The translations under genes were made by a program, and so were the position numbers. From positions 496,001 to 560,000 of the forward strand of contig NZ_QUZZ01000002.1 of the NCBI RefSeq assembly GCF_003545695.1: a stretch of 64,000 bases of DNA, given 5' to 3'. Origin of the DNA: Taibaiella helva (GTDB lineage: Bacteria > Bacteroidota > Bacteroidia > Chitinophagales > Chitinophagaceae). Positions 43,948-52,692 of this stretch are shown here, piece by piece. Every line of letters begins with the position of its first letter. Within the stretch, counting starts at the first letter, position 1. Under the pieces are notes generated by a model. It did no database searches, had not been told where the DNA came from, and was given only the letters and a program-made list of their open reading frames with translations.

Positions 43948-45471
43948 TTATTCATCAAGAACTATGAGACGCAGTCCTTCTGAGGCCGGACCATTAAGCA
44001 TTTCGCCGGTCACCGTATACCTGGCGCCGTGACAGGGGCAGTCCCAGCTACGTTCAGCGCTGTTCCACTGTACAATGCATCCGGCATGCGGGCATACGGG
44101 GTGCAGCGCGTATAGCTTTCCCTGCTCGTCTTTATACAAGGCGATCTTCTCTTCTTCATAAAGAACGATGCGGCCTTCTCCTTTGGCCAGCGCCGACAGT
44201 TCTGTTAAAGATTCCTGTTTGATGCGGTCGGCAACAAAATGCTTCAGCACGTCTGCATTTTCTTTGACAAACCGGCTGAAGCCGGCTACCGGCTTGATTC
44301 TTGAAGGCGACAAAAGACCAGCATAGGGACTGTCGCCCGATACGATAAGGTCGCAGAGGATCCGGGCTGCCAATGTGCCGAAGATCATGCCATTGCCACT
44401 GTACCCGGTGGCCACAAACTGGTGCTCGCCACCGCCCGGCAGGTGCCCGATATAGGGCAGGCCGTCGGCCGGCTCGTAGTATTGAGACGACCAGCGGTAA
44501 GCTACGGCCCGTACATCATAATATTTGCGGGCATACGCTTCCAGCTCGCTGAAGACATGATCGGCATGGGGTTCGTGGCCCGTCTTGTGGTCGTTTCCGC
44601 CCACCAGCAGGAGTGGCTTGCCCGCCTGCGTAGCCGTCCGGAAATAATGATAGGGTTCCTGGAGATCGTAAGCCAATCCATCAGGATATTGATCATTGGC
44701 CAGTTCCAGCGCAAGCACATAGGACCGGTATGGCGCACAGCGGAAGTGCAGCAGGTTGATGCCGGGCGGTATGTGCGTGGCATATATGATGTCTGTAGCA
44801 CGATATTCTACCTGGCCTGCATGCACTTTTTGAAATGCACCTTCAGATTTTATAGATCCTGCTGCTGTATGCTCCTTTATGCTGCCACCTGCAGCAATAT
44901 ATTGCTGCAGCAAGGCAGAAAGATATTTTACGGGATGGAACTGTGCTTGCGCGCCGAACCGGATCGCCTTATCAAAAGGCAGCGGAACAGGAATGGTTGC
45001 GCTCTGCGCTGCCGGAATACCTACAGCTTCAAGGCCCTCCTGTATTTTGTCCAATTGCTTGCGTTCCCGTTCATTCTGCGAGAAGAGATAGCCGTCCTTG
45101 TACGCAAAATCGCAGTCTATATGATACTGGTCGACATGACCTTTTATTATGGCAATGGCTTCGGCGGCACCCCTGGCAACCAGGATTGCGTTCTGTTTGC
45201 CGAATTTGCTGATGAGATCAGCGTAAGGTGTATCGATCACCGTATTCAGGTGGGCAGTCGTTCCCGATGTCGTGCCGAAGCCCACATTATGTGCTTCCAG
45301 GATAAGGCATTTTTTACCGGACTGCAGCAGCAGCAGCGCAGTAGTCATACCGGTAATGCCTGCCCCGATAATGATCACATCGAAGGGCCCCGATCCGGGT
45401 GTAGTAGCCGGAGCTTCCGTTTTCAGGGATTCCTGCCATAAGCTTGTAGAAAAACCATCTCTGTTCTTCAT
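43948..45471 (-). CDS. FAD-dependent oxidoreductase with C-terminal Rieske [2Fe-2S] domain
   Basis: The ATG at 45471 (MKNRDGFSTSLWQESL) gives 507 residues; a longer open frame to 45705 overlaps the upstream gene. The DAO-type FAD domain shows DVIIIGAGITGMTTALLLLQ and the conserved end GNGMIFGTLAARIL. The C-terminal Rieske domain has both halves of the cluster motif, CPHAGC and CPCHG. This fusion is typical of stress-linked Bacteroidota oxidoreductases. It starts 2 bp after the 4TM gene, so they are co-expressed. Confidence 0.92.
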   Translation of the reverse strand: MKNRDGFSTSLWQESLKTEAPATTPGSGPFDVIIIGAGITGMTTALLLLQSGKKCLILEAHNVGFGTTSGTTAHLNTVIDTPYADLISKFGKQNAILVARGAAEAIAIIKGHVDQYHIDCDFAYKDGYLFSQNERERKQLDKIQEGLEAVGIPAAQSATIPVPLPFDKAIRFGAQAQFHPVKYLSALLQQYIAAGGSIKEHTAAGSIKSEGAFQKVHAGQVEYRATDIIYATHIPPGINLLHFRCAPYRSYVLALELANDQYPDGLAYDLQEPYHYFRTATQAGKPLLLVGGNDHKTGHEPHADHVFSELEAYARKYYDVRAVAYRWSSQYYEPADGLPYIGHLPGGGEHQFVATGYSGNGMIFGTLAARILCDLIVSGDSPYAGLLSPSRIKPVAGFSRFVKENADVLKHFVADRIKQESLTELSALAKGEGRIVLYEEEKIALYKDEQGKLYALHPVCPHAGCIVQWNSAERSWDCPCHGARYTVTGEMLNGPASEGLRLIVLDE

Positions 45472-45473
45472 CT

Positions 45474-45977
45474 TCAATACAGTTGGAAGTAGCCGGGATA
45501 CACACTGTATACCAGCGCCAGCACAAGGCCGAACAGGATATGACCTAAATAGACCGAGCTGAGAAAAATACCTGTCCGTATCCTTGGTGTCAATGGATGC
45601 AGCTTCAGCATGAGCAGCCAGCATAGTACTGCTACAATGCCGATAAGGGCGCCAAACCCTATTCCTCCGCCAATTCCGGCGGGCAGCCAGTGTTTGGTAA
45701 GGCATAGCGCATAGATCAGCGAAAAGAAGATGCCTATGGCGTAATGCAGGATATTACCCCATATCAGGGCGACCGGCTGGTGCGATACCTTGCCGGAAGG
45801 AGTCGTTGTGAACGTAAATAAAGTACCCAGCACCCTGGGCACAGCCAGCTGGTAGCCGGTAGCTGCGGCGAACATCCGGACAAACATTGTCATTAAAAAG
45901 GTACCGGCAATTCCGGCGAGGATAATTACCATATTCAAAAGCTTAACAGTAGTGGTTTGCCTGGGATATTCCGGCAT
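45474..45977 (-). CDS. Four-helix membrane protein, function unknown
   Basis: The 167-residue protein has membrane helices at about 14-36, 70-92, 100-122 and 138-160 (LLNMVIILAGIAGTFLMTMF and ALIWGNILHYAIGIFFSLIY among them). I recognise no domain. It is the first gene of the stress operon (4TM, FAD/Rieske, YciF, SDR) and could serve as a membrane partner for the Rieske oxidoreductase; this is inference. Confidence 0.75.
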   Translation of the reverse strand: MPEYPRQTTTVKLLNMVIILAGIAGTFLMTMFVRMFAAATGYQLAVPRVLGTLFTFTTTPSGKVSHQPVALIWGNILHYAIGIFFSLIYALCLTKHWLPAGIGGGIGFGALIGIVAVLCWLLMLKLHPLTPRIRTGIFLSSVYLGHILFGLVLALVYSVYPGYFQLY

Positions 45978-46049
45978 ACCATGGTTATCGCTGTATTCCG
46001 GGCAATCTTCTTGCTGGTGTAATAGCGAACGGGTCTCTTGAGAAGTAAT

Positions 46050-46064
46050 GCAAGAAATATACCG
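46050..46064 (-). promoter_or_regulatory. Putative sigma-54 promoter of the 45977-42244 operon
   Basis: On the minus strand CGG-TATATTTC-TTGC gives GG, 10 bp, GC, the -24/-12 spacing of sigma-54 promoters. Transcription would start near 46038, about 60 nt before the first gene. It is strikingly similar to the site at 46997-47012. Confidence 0.6.
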
Positions 46065-46320
46065 CTTTGCTGCACCGGGAAATAATCACTTGCAGATCAT
46101 TGTGATAAATGAGCTTCGACCATCGGGCATTCCTCTTGCTCCAAGTAAAGTGTGGACAGAAATACCCACCAAGGTGAAATCCTTTCACTGCATGACGGCC
46201 GCAATAATTGCTTCTGCCGGCGCACGACACAGGAAAAACTTTGCCGGGAATGAGGCTCTTTTTGCCTTGCCGCGCTGCACGGCCGTTCTTAGATCACTGT
46301 TGATCAATCTCCGAACATAT

Positions 46321-46334
46321 GGCATGGCATATGC
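46321..46334 (+). promoter_or_regulatory. Weaker sigma-54-like site before the 72-residue membrane protein
   Basis: GGCATGGCATATGC has GG-N10-GC spacing and GGCA at -24, but -12 is ATGC in place of TTGC. Confidence 0.4.
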
Positions 46335-46428
46335 TCTATTCAGTGTAAATCTTCCCGGCGGTCAGCGGCGCTGTTCTATAGGAAGGTCCTGCTGCTGCCG
46401 GATCTGTTCACTACTAAAACTATTTTCT

Positions 46429-46647
46429 ATGCCAAACGAAGGAGCGATGACAAAAGCGATCGAAGAGCAAGCAGCTAAAGTACCCTCAACGGTTTTTCTT
46501 ATCGGGGCGCTGACCTCAATGGGCGTTTCCCTTGCCTTCAAGCTTGCCGGCTGTAAGCATACAGCTCTTTTCCTGGGACAATGGGCTGCGCCCTTTTTGC
46601 TCCTGGGGCTATACAACAAGATCGTAAAAACAGAAGGCCACGATTGA
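46429..46647 (+). CDS. Small two-helix membrane protein
   Basis: The ATG at 46429 (MPNEGAMTKAIEEQAA) gives 72 residues with two hydrophobic helices (TVFLIGALTSMGVSLAFKLA; TALFLGQWAAPFLLLGLY). A longer open frame from 46048 shows no coding character upstream. It has its own terminator. Function unknown; its location suggests a stress role. Confidence 0.7.
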   Translation: MPNEGAMTKAIEEQAAKVPSTVFLIGALTSMGVSLAFKLAGCKHTALFLGQWAAPFLLLGLYNKIVKTEGHD

Positions 46648-46666
46648 TCGAACCAGTCGCAAAAAC

Positions 46667-46693
46667 AAAGCCACCGTGTCAACGGTGGCTTTT
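46667..46693 (+). terminator. Rho-independent terminator
   Basis: The stem AAAGCCACCGT / ACGGTGGCTTT with loop GTCA is followed by TG, 19 bp after the small membrane protein gene. Confidence 0.85.
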
Positions 46694-46996
46694 GTGCCTC
46701 TGGCGGCGTTCAGGCTTACTGATCGCGGCTTGCATGAATAGAAACGCTAATCGTGAATGCCGCTGTCATTATTTATGTTCTGCAGTAATCGTACCGGACA
46801 GAATGCACAAAACGCTGAACAGTAAAGAAACCGGGTAGCACTATTTTTATCAAATCTTTTACAGCGGAAAAATTTGCACAATGGGTGCAAGCCAGGTAAC
46901 GCCTGTAACAACCGGCATCGGCCGGGTTATGAGAAGTAATGGGGTTAAGGGCCTGGTTTGCTGAAAGATAAACAGCCCCTGCGATCCAGTGCCTGC

Positions 46997-47012
46997 TTGG
47001 TATATCTTTTGC
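46997..47012 (+). promoter_or_regulatory. Putative sigma-54 promoter of the DUF4142 gene
   Basis: TTGG-TATATCTT-TTGC has TGG and TTGC 8 bp apart (GG-N10-GC). Transcription would begin near 47024, placing the hairpin at 47037-47067 in the leader. Confidence 0.65.
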
Positions 47013-47036
47013 GCTATCATCAACGATGGCAGCGGC

Positions 47037-47067
47037 TGTTTGAGCCGATGCGGCATCGGCTCAAACA
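47037..47067 (+). promoter_or_regulatory. 31-bp perfect palindrome in the DUF4142 leader
   Basis: TGTTTGAGCCGATGC and GCATCGGCTCAAACA flank a single G. No T run follows, so it is either an operator, an mRNA stability structure or a processing site. Confidence 0.5.
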
Positions 47068-47108
47068 TAGGGCCGGTCTTGCTTGTTATCCGCTTAAAAT
47101 AAAACGAT

Positions 47109-47705
47109 ATGAAAAAGCACATCTTATTTTTCCCTGTTGCAGTTGCCCTGCTGCTGGGAAGCTGTAACAACAATGGCGGACAGGATAGCAAAGAAGCCGC
47201 CGATAGCATCAACGAGTCCAGGATAGAAAGCAGGGAAGATGGCGCAGCAGATACAAGCGCCAGGGTGGCGGTTGCAGAGGACGATGCAGAATTTGCTGTG
47301 AAAGCCGCTGCCGGAGGGCTTGCAGAAGTCGAACTGGGAGCGCTGGCGCAGCAGAAGGGCGTATCAGCCGAAGTAAAGGACTTTGGCGGTATGATGGTAA
47401 AGGATCATAGCGCCGCTAACGATGAGCTCAAAGCCCTGGCGCACAAAAAAGGTATCACCTTGCCGGCAACACCTGATACGGATGAGCAAAAGCTTAAAGC
47501 CGATCTGTCAGCAAAATCAGGAGCAGATTTCGACAAAGCTTATATTAAAGCAATGATCGATGATCATGAAAAAGACGTCAGGCTTTTTGAAAAGGCTTCC
47601 AGGGAGCTTAAGGACCCGGAGCTGCAGCAATTTGCGACAACCAAGCTGCCGGTGCTGAGAAGCCACCTGGAGCATTGCCAGGCAATAGGTAAGAAAGTAA
47701 AATAG
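47109..47705 (+). CDS. DUF4142 lipoprotein (ferritin-like fold)
   Basis: The 198-residue protein has a lipoprotein signal with LLGSC (Cys19). A low-complexity acidic linker is followed by a four-helix DUF4142 domain (about 55-195): EFAVKAAAGGLAEVELGALA, MMVKDHSAANDELKALAHKK, FDKAYIKAMIDDHEKDVRLF, LRSHLEHCQAI. The His/Glu pattern suggests a ferritin-like bundle. Family members are induced by stress; no catalytic role is established. The SPW gene follows 65 bp downstream. Confidence 0.9.
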   Translation: MKKHILFFPVAVALLLGSCNNNGGQDSKEAADSINESRIESREDGAADTSARVAVAEDDAEFAVKAAAGGLAEVELGALAQQKGVSAEVKDFGGMMVKDHSAANDELKALAHKKGITLPATPDTDEQKLKADLSAKSGADFDKAYIKAMIDDHEKDVRLFEKASRELKDPELQQFATTKLPVLRSHLEHCQAIGKKVK

Positions 47706-47769
47706 TTGCTGAAGGTATATTGCGGGCGAAAGTTCCGCATTGTTTTTCCTGCTGATAATGTATTGTACT

Positions 47770-48150
47770 ATGAAGTTCATTTCCCGGAAAGTGCATGCTG
47801 TATTGGATATCCTTCTTGTCCTGGCCCTGATCGCCGGTCCATGGCTCTTTGTACCCGGGAAAAAGGGAGTTGAGTCTGTGGCCCTGCTGGGAGCGGGGAT
47901 AGGGGTGCTGGCCTATAGCCTGATGACCAAGTACGAGCTGGGTGTCGTCAGAACGCTGAATTTCAAAAACCACCTGTCGATCGATCTGATCTGTGGTGTT
48001 TTCCTGCTGGCTTCGCCATGGCTGCTCAATTTCGGAGATCGCTCCTACCTGCCGCATGTTATTATGGGCGCCCTGTTGATCCTGTTTGCAATCACGACCA
48101 GGAATCAATCTATTTCGGTAACGCAGCAGGAAAAGACTTTCACGTTCTGA
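47770..48150 (+). CDS. SPW-repeat membrane protein
   Basis: The ATG at 47770 (MKFISRKVHAVLDILL) gives 126 residues; an ATG at 47758 is an alternative. Two SPW-type motifs occur, DILLVLALIAGPWLF and DLICGVFLLASPWLL, each within a pair of membrane helices. The function of the family is unknown. It is probably co-transcribed with the DUF4142 gene. Confidence 0.83.
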   Translation: MKFISRKVHAVLDILLVLALIAGPWLFVPGKKGVESVALLGAGIGVLAYSLMTKYELGVVRTLNFKNHLSIDLICGVFLLASPWLLNFGDRSYLPHVIMGALLILFAITTRNQSISVTQQEKTFTF

Positions 48151-48297
48151 ACGGACGCCGGCTGGCGATAGAATTCTTACGCCTGCTTGTGTTTAAAGTG
48201 TTGGCTGGGTAGGCATCGTTACGTTTGTTGTACAAAATTCCCCGCCGGGATCGACCCGCCCGGCTTCAATCCACTGTTACTGAACGGTCGTCGGTTA

Positions 48298-48312
48298 CGG
48301 TACGCTGTTTGC
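48298..48312 (+). promoter_or_regulatory. Putative sigma-54 promoter of the second yciF-like gene
   Basis: CGG-TACGCTGT-TTGC gives GG-N10-GC spacing and GGTA at -24, like the sites at 46997 and 46064. Transcription would start near 48324. Confidence 0.55.
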
Positions 48313-48359
48313 TCCGTTTATATCAATGTCTTCAACTTATGTTTCATCCCAAAAATAAA

Positions 48360-49016
48360 ATGCTAATGAAAAAGGACAACACCGTCGGTACCGCCGGCAA
48401 TGCTGCATCGACGGTAAACAGAACAAACAATAAAGCCGGTAGCGGCAATGCCGCCGAAGACCAGAAACGGCCTTTGCTGGAAAAGCTTTTCCTGGATATG
48501 CTGAAAGATATCTATTGGGCAGAAGACCACCTGGTGGAAAAGCTTCGTGTGATGAAGGAAGCAGCAACGACCGACGAGCTGGAAGAAGCTTTTGAGGATC
48601 ACCTGTATGTAACACAAAGGCATAAAAGCCGCCTTGAAAAGGTATTCCGGCTCATGGGCGTAGCGCCTGAAGCCAAAAAGTGCGATGCGATGCAGGGCCT
48701 GACCAAGGAAGCGGAAGCGATGATCGGGGAAACCAAAGAGGGCACGATGACGCGGGATGCCGCGCTCATTATCGCGGCCCAGAAGATTGAGCACTACGAG
48801 ATCGCTACTTACGGAAGCCTGGTGCAGCTGGCGCTTACGCTCGGCTATGAACAGGCGGCAGATCTGCTGGAAAGGACCTTATGGGAAGAAGAGGATACAG
48901 ATGCCCTGCTTACCGATATCGCAGAATCGGATGTCAATCCTATGGCGGATGAAGAAGAAAATGATGTTGCTGAAGGTGTCAATACCGCTTATGAAGAGGT
49001 CGGTACGGGCCGTTAG
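48360..49016 (+). CDS. YciF-like ferritin-fold stress protein (DUF892), second copy
   Basis: The chosen ATG at 48360 gives 218 residues; ATGs at 48339 and 48366 are also possible. After an N-terminal Asn/Gly/Ala-rich tail come the four helices: LFLDMLKDIYWAEDHLVEKL, HLYVTQRHKSRLEKVF, KCDAMQGLTKEAEAMI and AALIIAAQKIEHYEIATYGS. It is a clear paralogue of 43336-43890 with a longer acidic C-terminal tail (about 190-218). Confidence 0.9.
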   Translation: MLMKKDNTVGTAGNAASTVNRTNNKAGSGNAAEDQKRPLLEKLFLDMLKDIYWAEDHLVEKLRVMKEAATTDELEEAFEDHLYVTQRHKSRLEKVFRLMGVAPEAKKCDAMQGLTKEAEAMIGETKEGTMTRDAALIIAAQKIEHYEIATYGSLVQLALTLGYEQAADLLERTLWEEEDTDALLTDIAESDVNPMADEEENDVAEGVNTAYEEVGTGR

Positions 49017-49037
49017 CGACATGCTGCTATTTATGGA

Positions 49038-49078
49038 ATCTGACAAAGGAGATAGCGAAGCTATCTCCTTTGTCAGAT
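49038..49078 (+). terminator. Perfect 19-bp hairpin after the yciF-like gene
   Basis: ATCTGACAAAGGAGATAGC and its complement flank loop GAA, 21 bp after the stop. No T run follows, so termination or 3' stabilisation is inferred from position. Confidence 0.6.
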
Positions 49079-49292
49079 ATGGGAACAGCGTATTTAACGC
49101 TACTGAGCGCCGTACATTGCAGTGGCAAGGTAAAGTGCTTAGCTTTGTCCTGTCCTGTATTTGAATGGTGAGCACCATGCAACAAGTTCCCGGCTTGTAT
49201 GTTAAAAGTTAGTACTGCTGGTTAAGCTGAAGGCCGGGTGAACACAGCATCGCATAAGAAAATAGGATATCCCGCTTATAAATCTGTTATCT

Positions 49293-49943
49293 ATGATCCG
49301 GATTGCACTCATTGAAGACCATAACATTGTCAGGAATGGTATCAAAACCTTACTGAACAAGGAGGAAGACATGGAGGTCGTCGCTGAGGCCGCGCATGGG
49401 GAAGAAGCCCTGAAGCTGCTGGAAGAAGGGCTGCGTCCTGACGTCGTGCTCAGCGATATCAATATGCCCGATGTCGACGGTCTGTCGTTGTGCCGGATGG
49501 TCATGGAACATCATCCCGGGATCAAGTTCATTATCCTTTCCATGTACGACCAGGTAGAATACATCAACCAGGCCTTTAAGAACGGAGCGCTGGGCTACAT
49601 CCTCAAGAATGTAAGCCCTGACGAGCTGACATTTGCCATCAGGCACATCTGTCTGCGGGAAGAAAGGTATATCTGCTCGGAGCTGGCGATAAGGATGCTC
49701 GAGCGCCAGATCCAGTCTTCGGATATATGCCTGCCGGAGCATAGTGAATTTGATTTTACAAAAAGGGAGCTGGAGATACTGACCCTGGTCAGCGAAGGAT
49801 ACACCAACCAGGAGATCGCCGACAGGCTGTATACCAGCAAACGTACGGTAGAAGGGCACCGGCAAAGCCTGATCGAAAAGACCGGCGTCCGGAACTCTTC
49901 AGCATTGATCCGTTATGCGCTGATCAATGGTCTAATCCGCTGA
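49293..49943 (+). CDS. LuxR/NarL-family response regulator
   Basis: The 216-residue regulator has a receiver with ED near residue 8, phospho-Asp in PDVVLSDINMPDVDG and Lys in ILKNVSP. The C-terminal HTH reads FTKRELEILTLVSEG, then QEIADRLYTSKRTVEGHR. It is convergent with the histidine kinase at 49932-50990; the stop codons overlap tail to tail by 12 bp. The two likely form a pair. Confidence 0.93.
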   Translation: MIRIALIEDHNIVRNGIKTLLNKEEDMEVVAEAAHGEEALKLLEEGLRPDVVLSDINMPDVDGLSLCRMVMEHHPGIKFIILSMYDQVEYINQAFKNGALGYILKNVSPDELTFAIRHICLREERYICSELAIRMLERQIQSSDICLPEHSEFDFTKRELEILTLVSEGYTNQEIADRLYTSKRTVEGHRQSLIEKTGVRNSSALIRYALINGLIR

Positions 49944-50990
49944 AGGCAATGGAAAAAAAATCTCCGCTTTGGTGCCGGTCTTCACAGGTGATGATAATGA
50001 AAATGTGCCGTTCATCGTCTTTACCCGGTTTTCGATGCTGAGCAATCCAAACCCGTTCTGCAGCGCTTCTGTATCGGTTCCTGTGCCATTATCCTGTACC
50101 ACCAGGTGAATGCCTTCCCCGCTCTCCCGAAGTGAGATGGATACTGATGTCGCGTTGGCATGCCGTACGATATTGTTGATCAGCTCCTGTGCCATACGGA
50201 AAAGGACCAATTGGGTATCGCTATTCAACGTCGTCAGGAGACGGAAGTCAAACGTGCAGCGGATATTTCTTTCTGTCAGGCTTCTCCCGATCATGTCGCG
50301 CAAAGCAGTTTCGAGGCCAAAATCTTTTAGGACGACCGGCATCAGCTCAAACGATACCTGCCTTACCTTCAGTATCGTGCTGTTCAGCATTTTCCTGATC
50401 TCGCTGAGCGAAAGATGTTCCAGCTGCATCTGGATTGCCGATAGCTGCTGCCCGATTTCTGTATGCAGATGCTCTGCTATTCTCCGGCGTTCCTGTTCCT
50501 GCATGGCGGTTACAGCGCGGGTAATTTCCTGCTCCTGCTGCTGTACGAGCACCTGTAGCTTCTGCCTGGCGGTAACCAGCTGCTCTTCCAGGAAAGCCGC
50601 CCGCCGTAAGAGCTCATTCGACGCAGAAAGATCTGAAGATGATGTTTCATGGAAAATATAGAGCAGCAGATAACTGCCGTCGTCCAGTCTGTAGGTCGTC
50701 AGGTTGCTGCCCTCCGCCGGCAGATCAAGCGGCGTAAAGGTATTGTTCCGGATGACGTCCTGCAGCCATTGCTTTTGTTCGCTGCTCCAGCCGGAACCGT
50801 GGGTTTCAATAAAATGCTCATCTATTAAAGTTCCGCCGGCAATTTTCCAGATATCCGCCGCTGCTGCGTTGGCGTGGATCACGGAAAAATATTTGTCGAT
50901 GTGAACCAGCGCTATTCCTGGGGGAGAAGTGTAGGTAGTGTTTGCTCTTTGGTTGTTTTTGATAGGTTTCTCGTTAGGTCGTTTCGGCAT
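49932..50990 (-). CDS. Cytosolic PAS histidine kinase (HisKA_3/HATPase)
   Basis: The 352-residue protein has no membrane helix. Residues about 20-115 resemble a PAS fold, a coiled coil (about 120-170) is rich in Gln, and the phospho-acceptor His is in RRIAEHLHTEIGQQL. HATPase motifs are FRMAQELINNIVRHANAT, DNGTGTD and GFGLLSIENRVK. Lack of transmembrane helices suggests an internal (redox or energy) signal. It pairs with the convergent LuxR regulator. Confidence 0.9.
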   Translation of the reverse strand: MPKRPNEKPIKNNQRANTTYTSPPGIALVHIDKYFSVIHANAAAADIWKIAGGTLIDEHFIETHGSGWSSEQKQWLQDVIRNNTFTPLDLPAEGSNLTTYRLDDGSYLLLYIFHETSSSDLSASNELLRRAAFLEEQLVTARQKLQVLVQQQEQEITRAVTAMQEQERRRIAEHLHTEIGQQLSAIQMQLEHLSLSEIRKMLNSTILKVRQVSFELMPVVLKDFGLETALRDMIGRSLTERNIRCTFDFRLLTTLNSDTQLVLFRMAQELINNIVRHANATSVSISLRESGEGIHLVVQDNGTGTDTEALQNGFGLLSIENRVKTMNGTFSLSSPVKTGTKAEIFFPLPSAD

Positions 50991-51142
50991 GGTCCCTTTA
51001 TTCCAAACCCAAAATAATCAAACAATTTCGACTTAAAGATATGACAGATACAAGGGTACAGCAAAAAGGGTATTTACCGCAAAACAGCGCAGGTATTTAT
51101 AACGAAGACAAAAAATACGATCGGCGCTGTCCGCGCGCTCTT

Positions 51143-52450
51143 TTACCCGATATTCATTTCCTTAAGTTTGTTGTACAAGGTTTTCCTGTGTACATGAAGC
51201 AGGTCAGCCGCTTTTCTCTTGTTGAAATGAGCCATTTCCAGGGCTTTTATAATCCGCTCCTGCTCTGCTTTTGCCGAGGCCTGCTTCAGGTCGACGGCGC
51301 CTGCTTTGTCCGGGAGTCCGGTAAAAGCGGGGCCAGGCTCGCCGGGTAAAACGCCTGCGGGTATGGCTCTGCCATCCGGAGTAAGCAGGCAGGCCCTTTT
51401 CAGCGCATTTTTGAGCTCGCGTATATTGCCCGGCCATGCATACCTGAGCAGCCTTTGTTCTGCTTCCGGGGAGAAGCCGCTTGTCTCTTTGCCCAGCTCT
51501 GCGGCAATAGCAGCGAGCAGCTGGTGTGCCAGCGGCAATATGTCGCCGGTACGTTCCCTCAGCGGGGGCAGTACAATCGATACTTCATTGAGCCGGTAGT
51601 AGAGATCGGAACGAAAGGAGCCTTCTTCCAGCGCCTGGTCGAGGCTTTCATTGGTCGCCGCCAGCACGCGTACATCTACCGCTTGTTCCCGGGTCGCGCC
51701 TGTTTTCCTGATTTTCTTTTCCTGTAAGCAGCGGAGCAGCGATACCTGTACGTCATAGGGTAGATTGCCAATCTCATCAAGGAACAGCGTACCGCCGTCA
51801 GCCAGCTCGAATACACCCGCTTTGTCGCAGGCCGCATCGGTAAACGCCCCTTTGACATGGCCGAACAGCTCACTTCCGGCCACATCCCTGCTCAGGCAGC
51901 CGCAATCCACAGCAATAAAAGGTTTGTCCTTTCTCCGGCTGGTATTATGGATCATGCGGGCGATCACTTCTTTGCCCGTACCGGTTTCTCCGCAGATCAT
52001 TACCTGGTAATCGGTAGGCGCTACGAGGCTTACCAGCCGGTGCACTTCCTTCATGCTTTCGCCTTTTCCACGATAAGGCTCTTTTTCGCCGGCTATATCG
52101 GTCCGGCTTGCTGTGCTGGCAAGCTTTTGCCCGATATGGCGCAGCAGATCGGACGGAATATGCAGGGCTCCGGAAGCGGCCGCTTGATTGATCGCCTCGA
52201 GGGCACGTATATCGCCCGGCACCGATATCATCAGCACCAGCGCTCCGGGAAGCAGCGCTTCGAGTAATTGATAACGTTCTTCTTTTTCGCTGCAGTCGCG
52301 GCGTATATCAAGGATAATGGCGGGCGGACAAGGGTCGGGCAATGCAGGGAGCGTCTGCTCATAGCGGATAGTCGTGGCAGCGGTGCTGCTGCCGGTTACC
52401 GACCGGGGATTGAGGATCCTGTCCTCATCAAATACAAGGATAGCTTGCAT
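51143..52450 (-). CDS. Sigma-54-dependent transcriptional activator (AAA+, Fis-type HTH)
   Basis: The 435-residue protein has an N-terminal receiver-like region (about 1-130; LILDI-type Asp at AIILDIRRD) that looks degenerate. The AAA+ domain follows: Walker [22 protein letters not shown] (sigma-54 contact loop; GAFTDA instead of GAFTGA), Walker [12 protein letters not shown], and arginine fingers in [13 protein letters not shown] Fis-type HTH ([20 protein letters not shown], then [13 protein letters not shown]) ends the protein. It should activate sigma-54 promoters. Several sigma-54-like sites lie within 10 kb. Confidence 0.93.
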   Translation of the reverse strand: MQAILVFDEDRILNPRSVTGSSTAATTIRYEQTLPALPDPCPPAIILDIRRDCSEKEERYQLLEALLPGALVLMISVPGDIRALEAINQAAASGALHIPSDLLRHIGQKLASTASRTDIAGEKEPYRGKGESMKEVHRLVSLVAPTDYQVMICGETGTGKEVIARMIHNTSRRKDKPFIAVDCGCLSRDVAGSELFGHVKGAFTDAACDKAGVFELADGGTLFLDEIGNLPYDVQVSLLRCLQEKKIRKTGATREQAVDVRVLAATNESLDQALEEGSFRSDLYYRLNEVSIVLPPLRERTGDILPLAHQLLAAIAAELGKETSGFSPEAEQRLLRYAWPGNIRELKNALKRACLLTPDGRAIPAGVLPGEPGPAFTGLPDKAGAVDLKQASAKAEQERIIKALEMAHFNKRKAADLLHVHRKTLYNKLKEMNIG

Positions 52451-52692
52451 GGTTTGGCTTTTGGAATAAGAATGCTAACCAATAAGCTGGGCCGATAGTT
52501 ATACGCAGTTTGCGCCGGATACCTGATTTGCCTTGCGTTAACTACGCGCTGACCGGTATAAGGAGCTTATCTTCAGCCCTTCCGGCCGGCGTTATCCTTT
52601 TCTTAAAAAAAGAAGACGGCAATCATCGGCAACTAAAGTGGGGGCTTCCCTGTTGAACCATCTGATACTTTTTCATCCGCAAAATCAGAACA

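Noticed and set aside
49165-49178. ATGGTGAGCACCAT before the LuxR regulator as sigma-54 site or operator
   Set aside because: It has GG-N10-GC when extended but lacks GGYA and TTGC. As a short palindrome it can arise by chance.
52515-52533. Sigma-54-like site before the YghA-like gene (CGGATACCTGATTTGC)
   Set aside because: Spacing is one base too long, and GGAT does not fit the -24 box.
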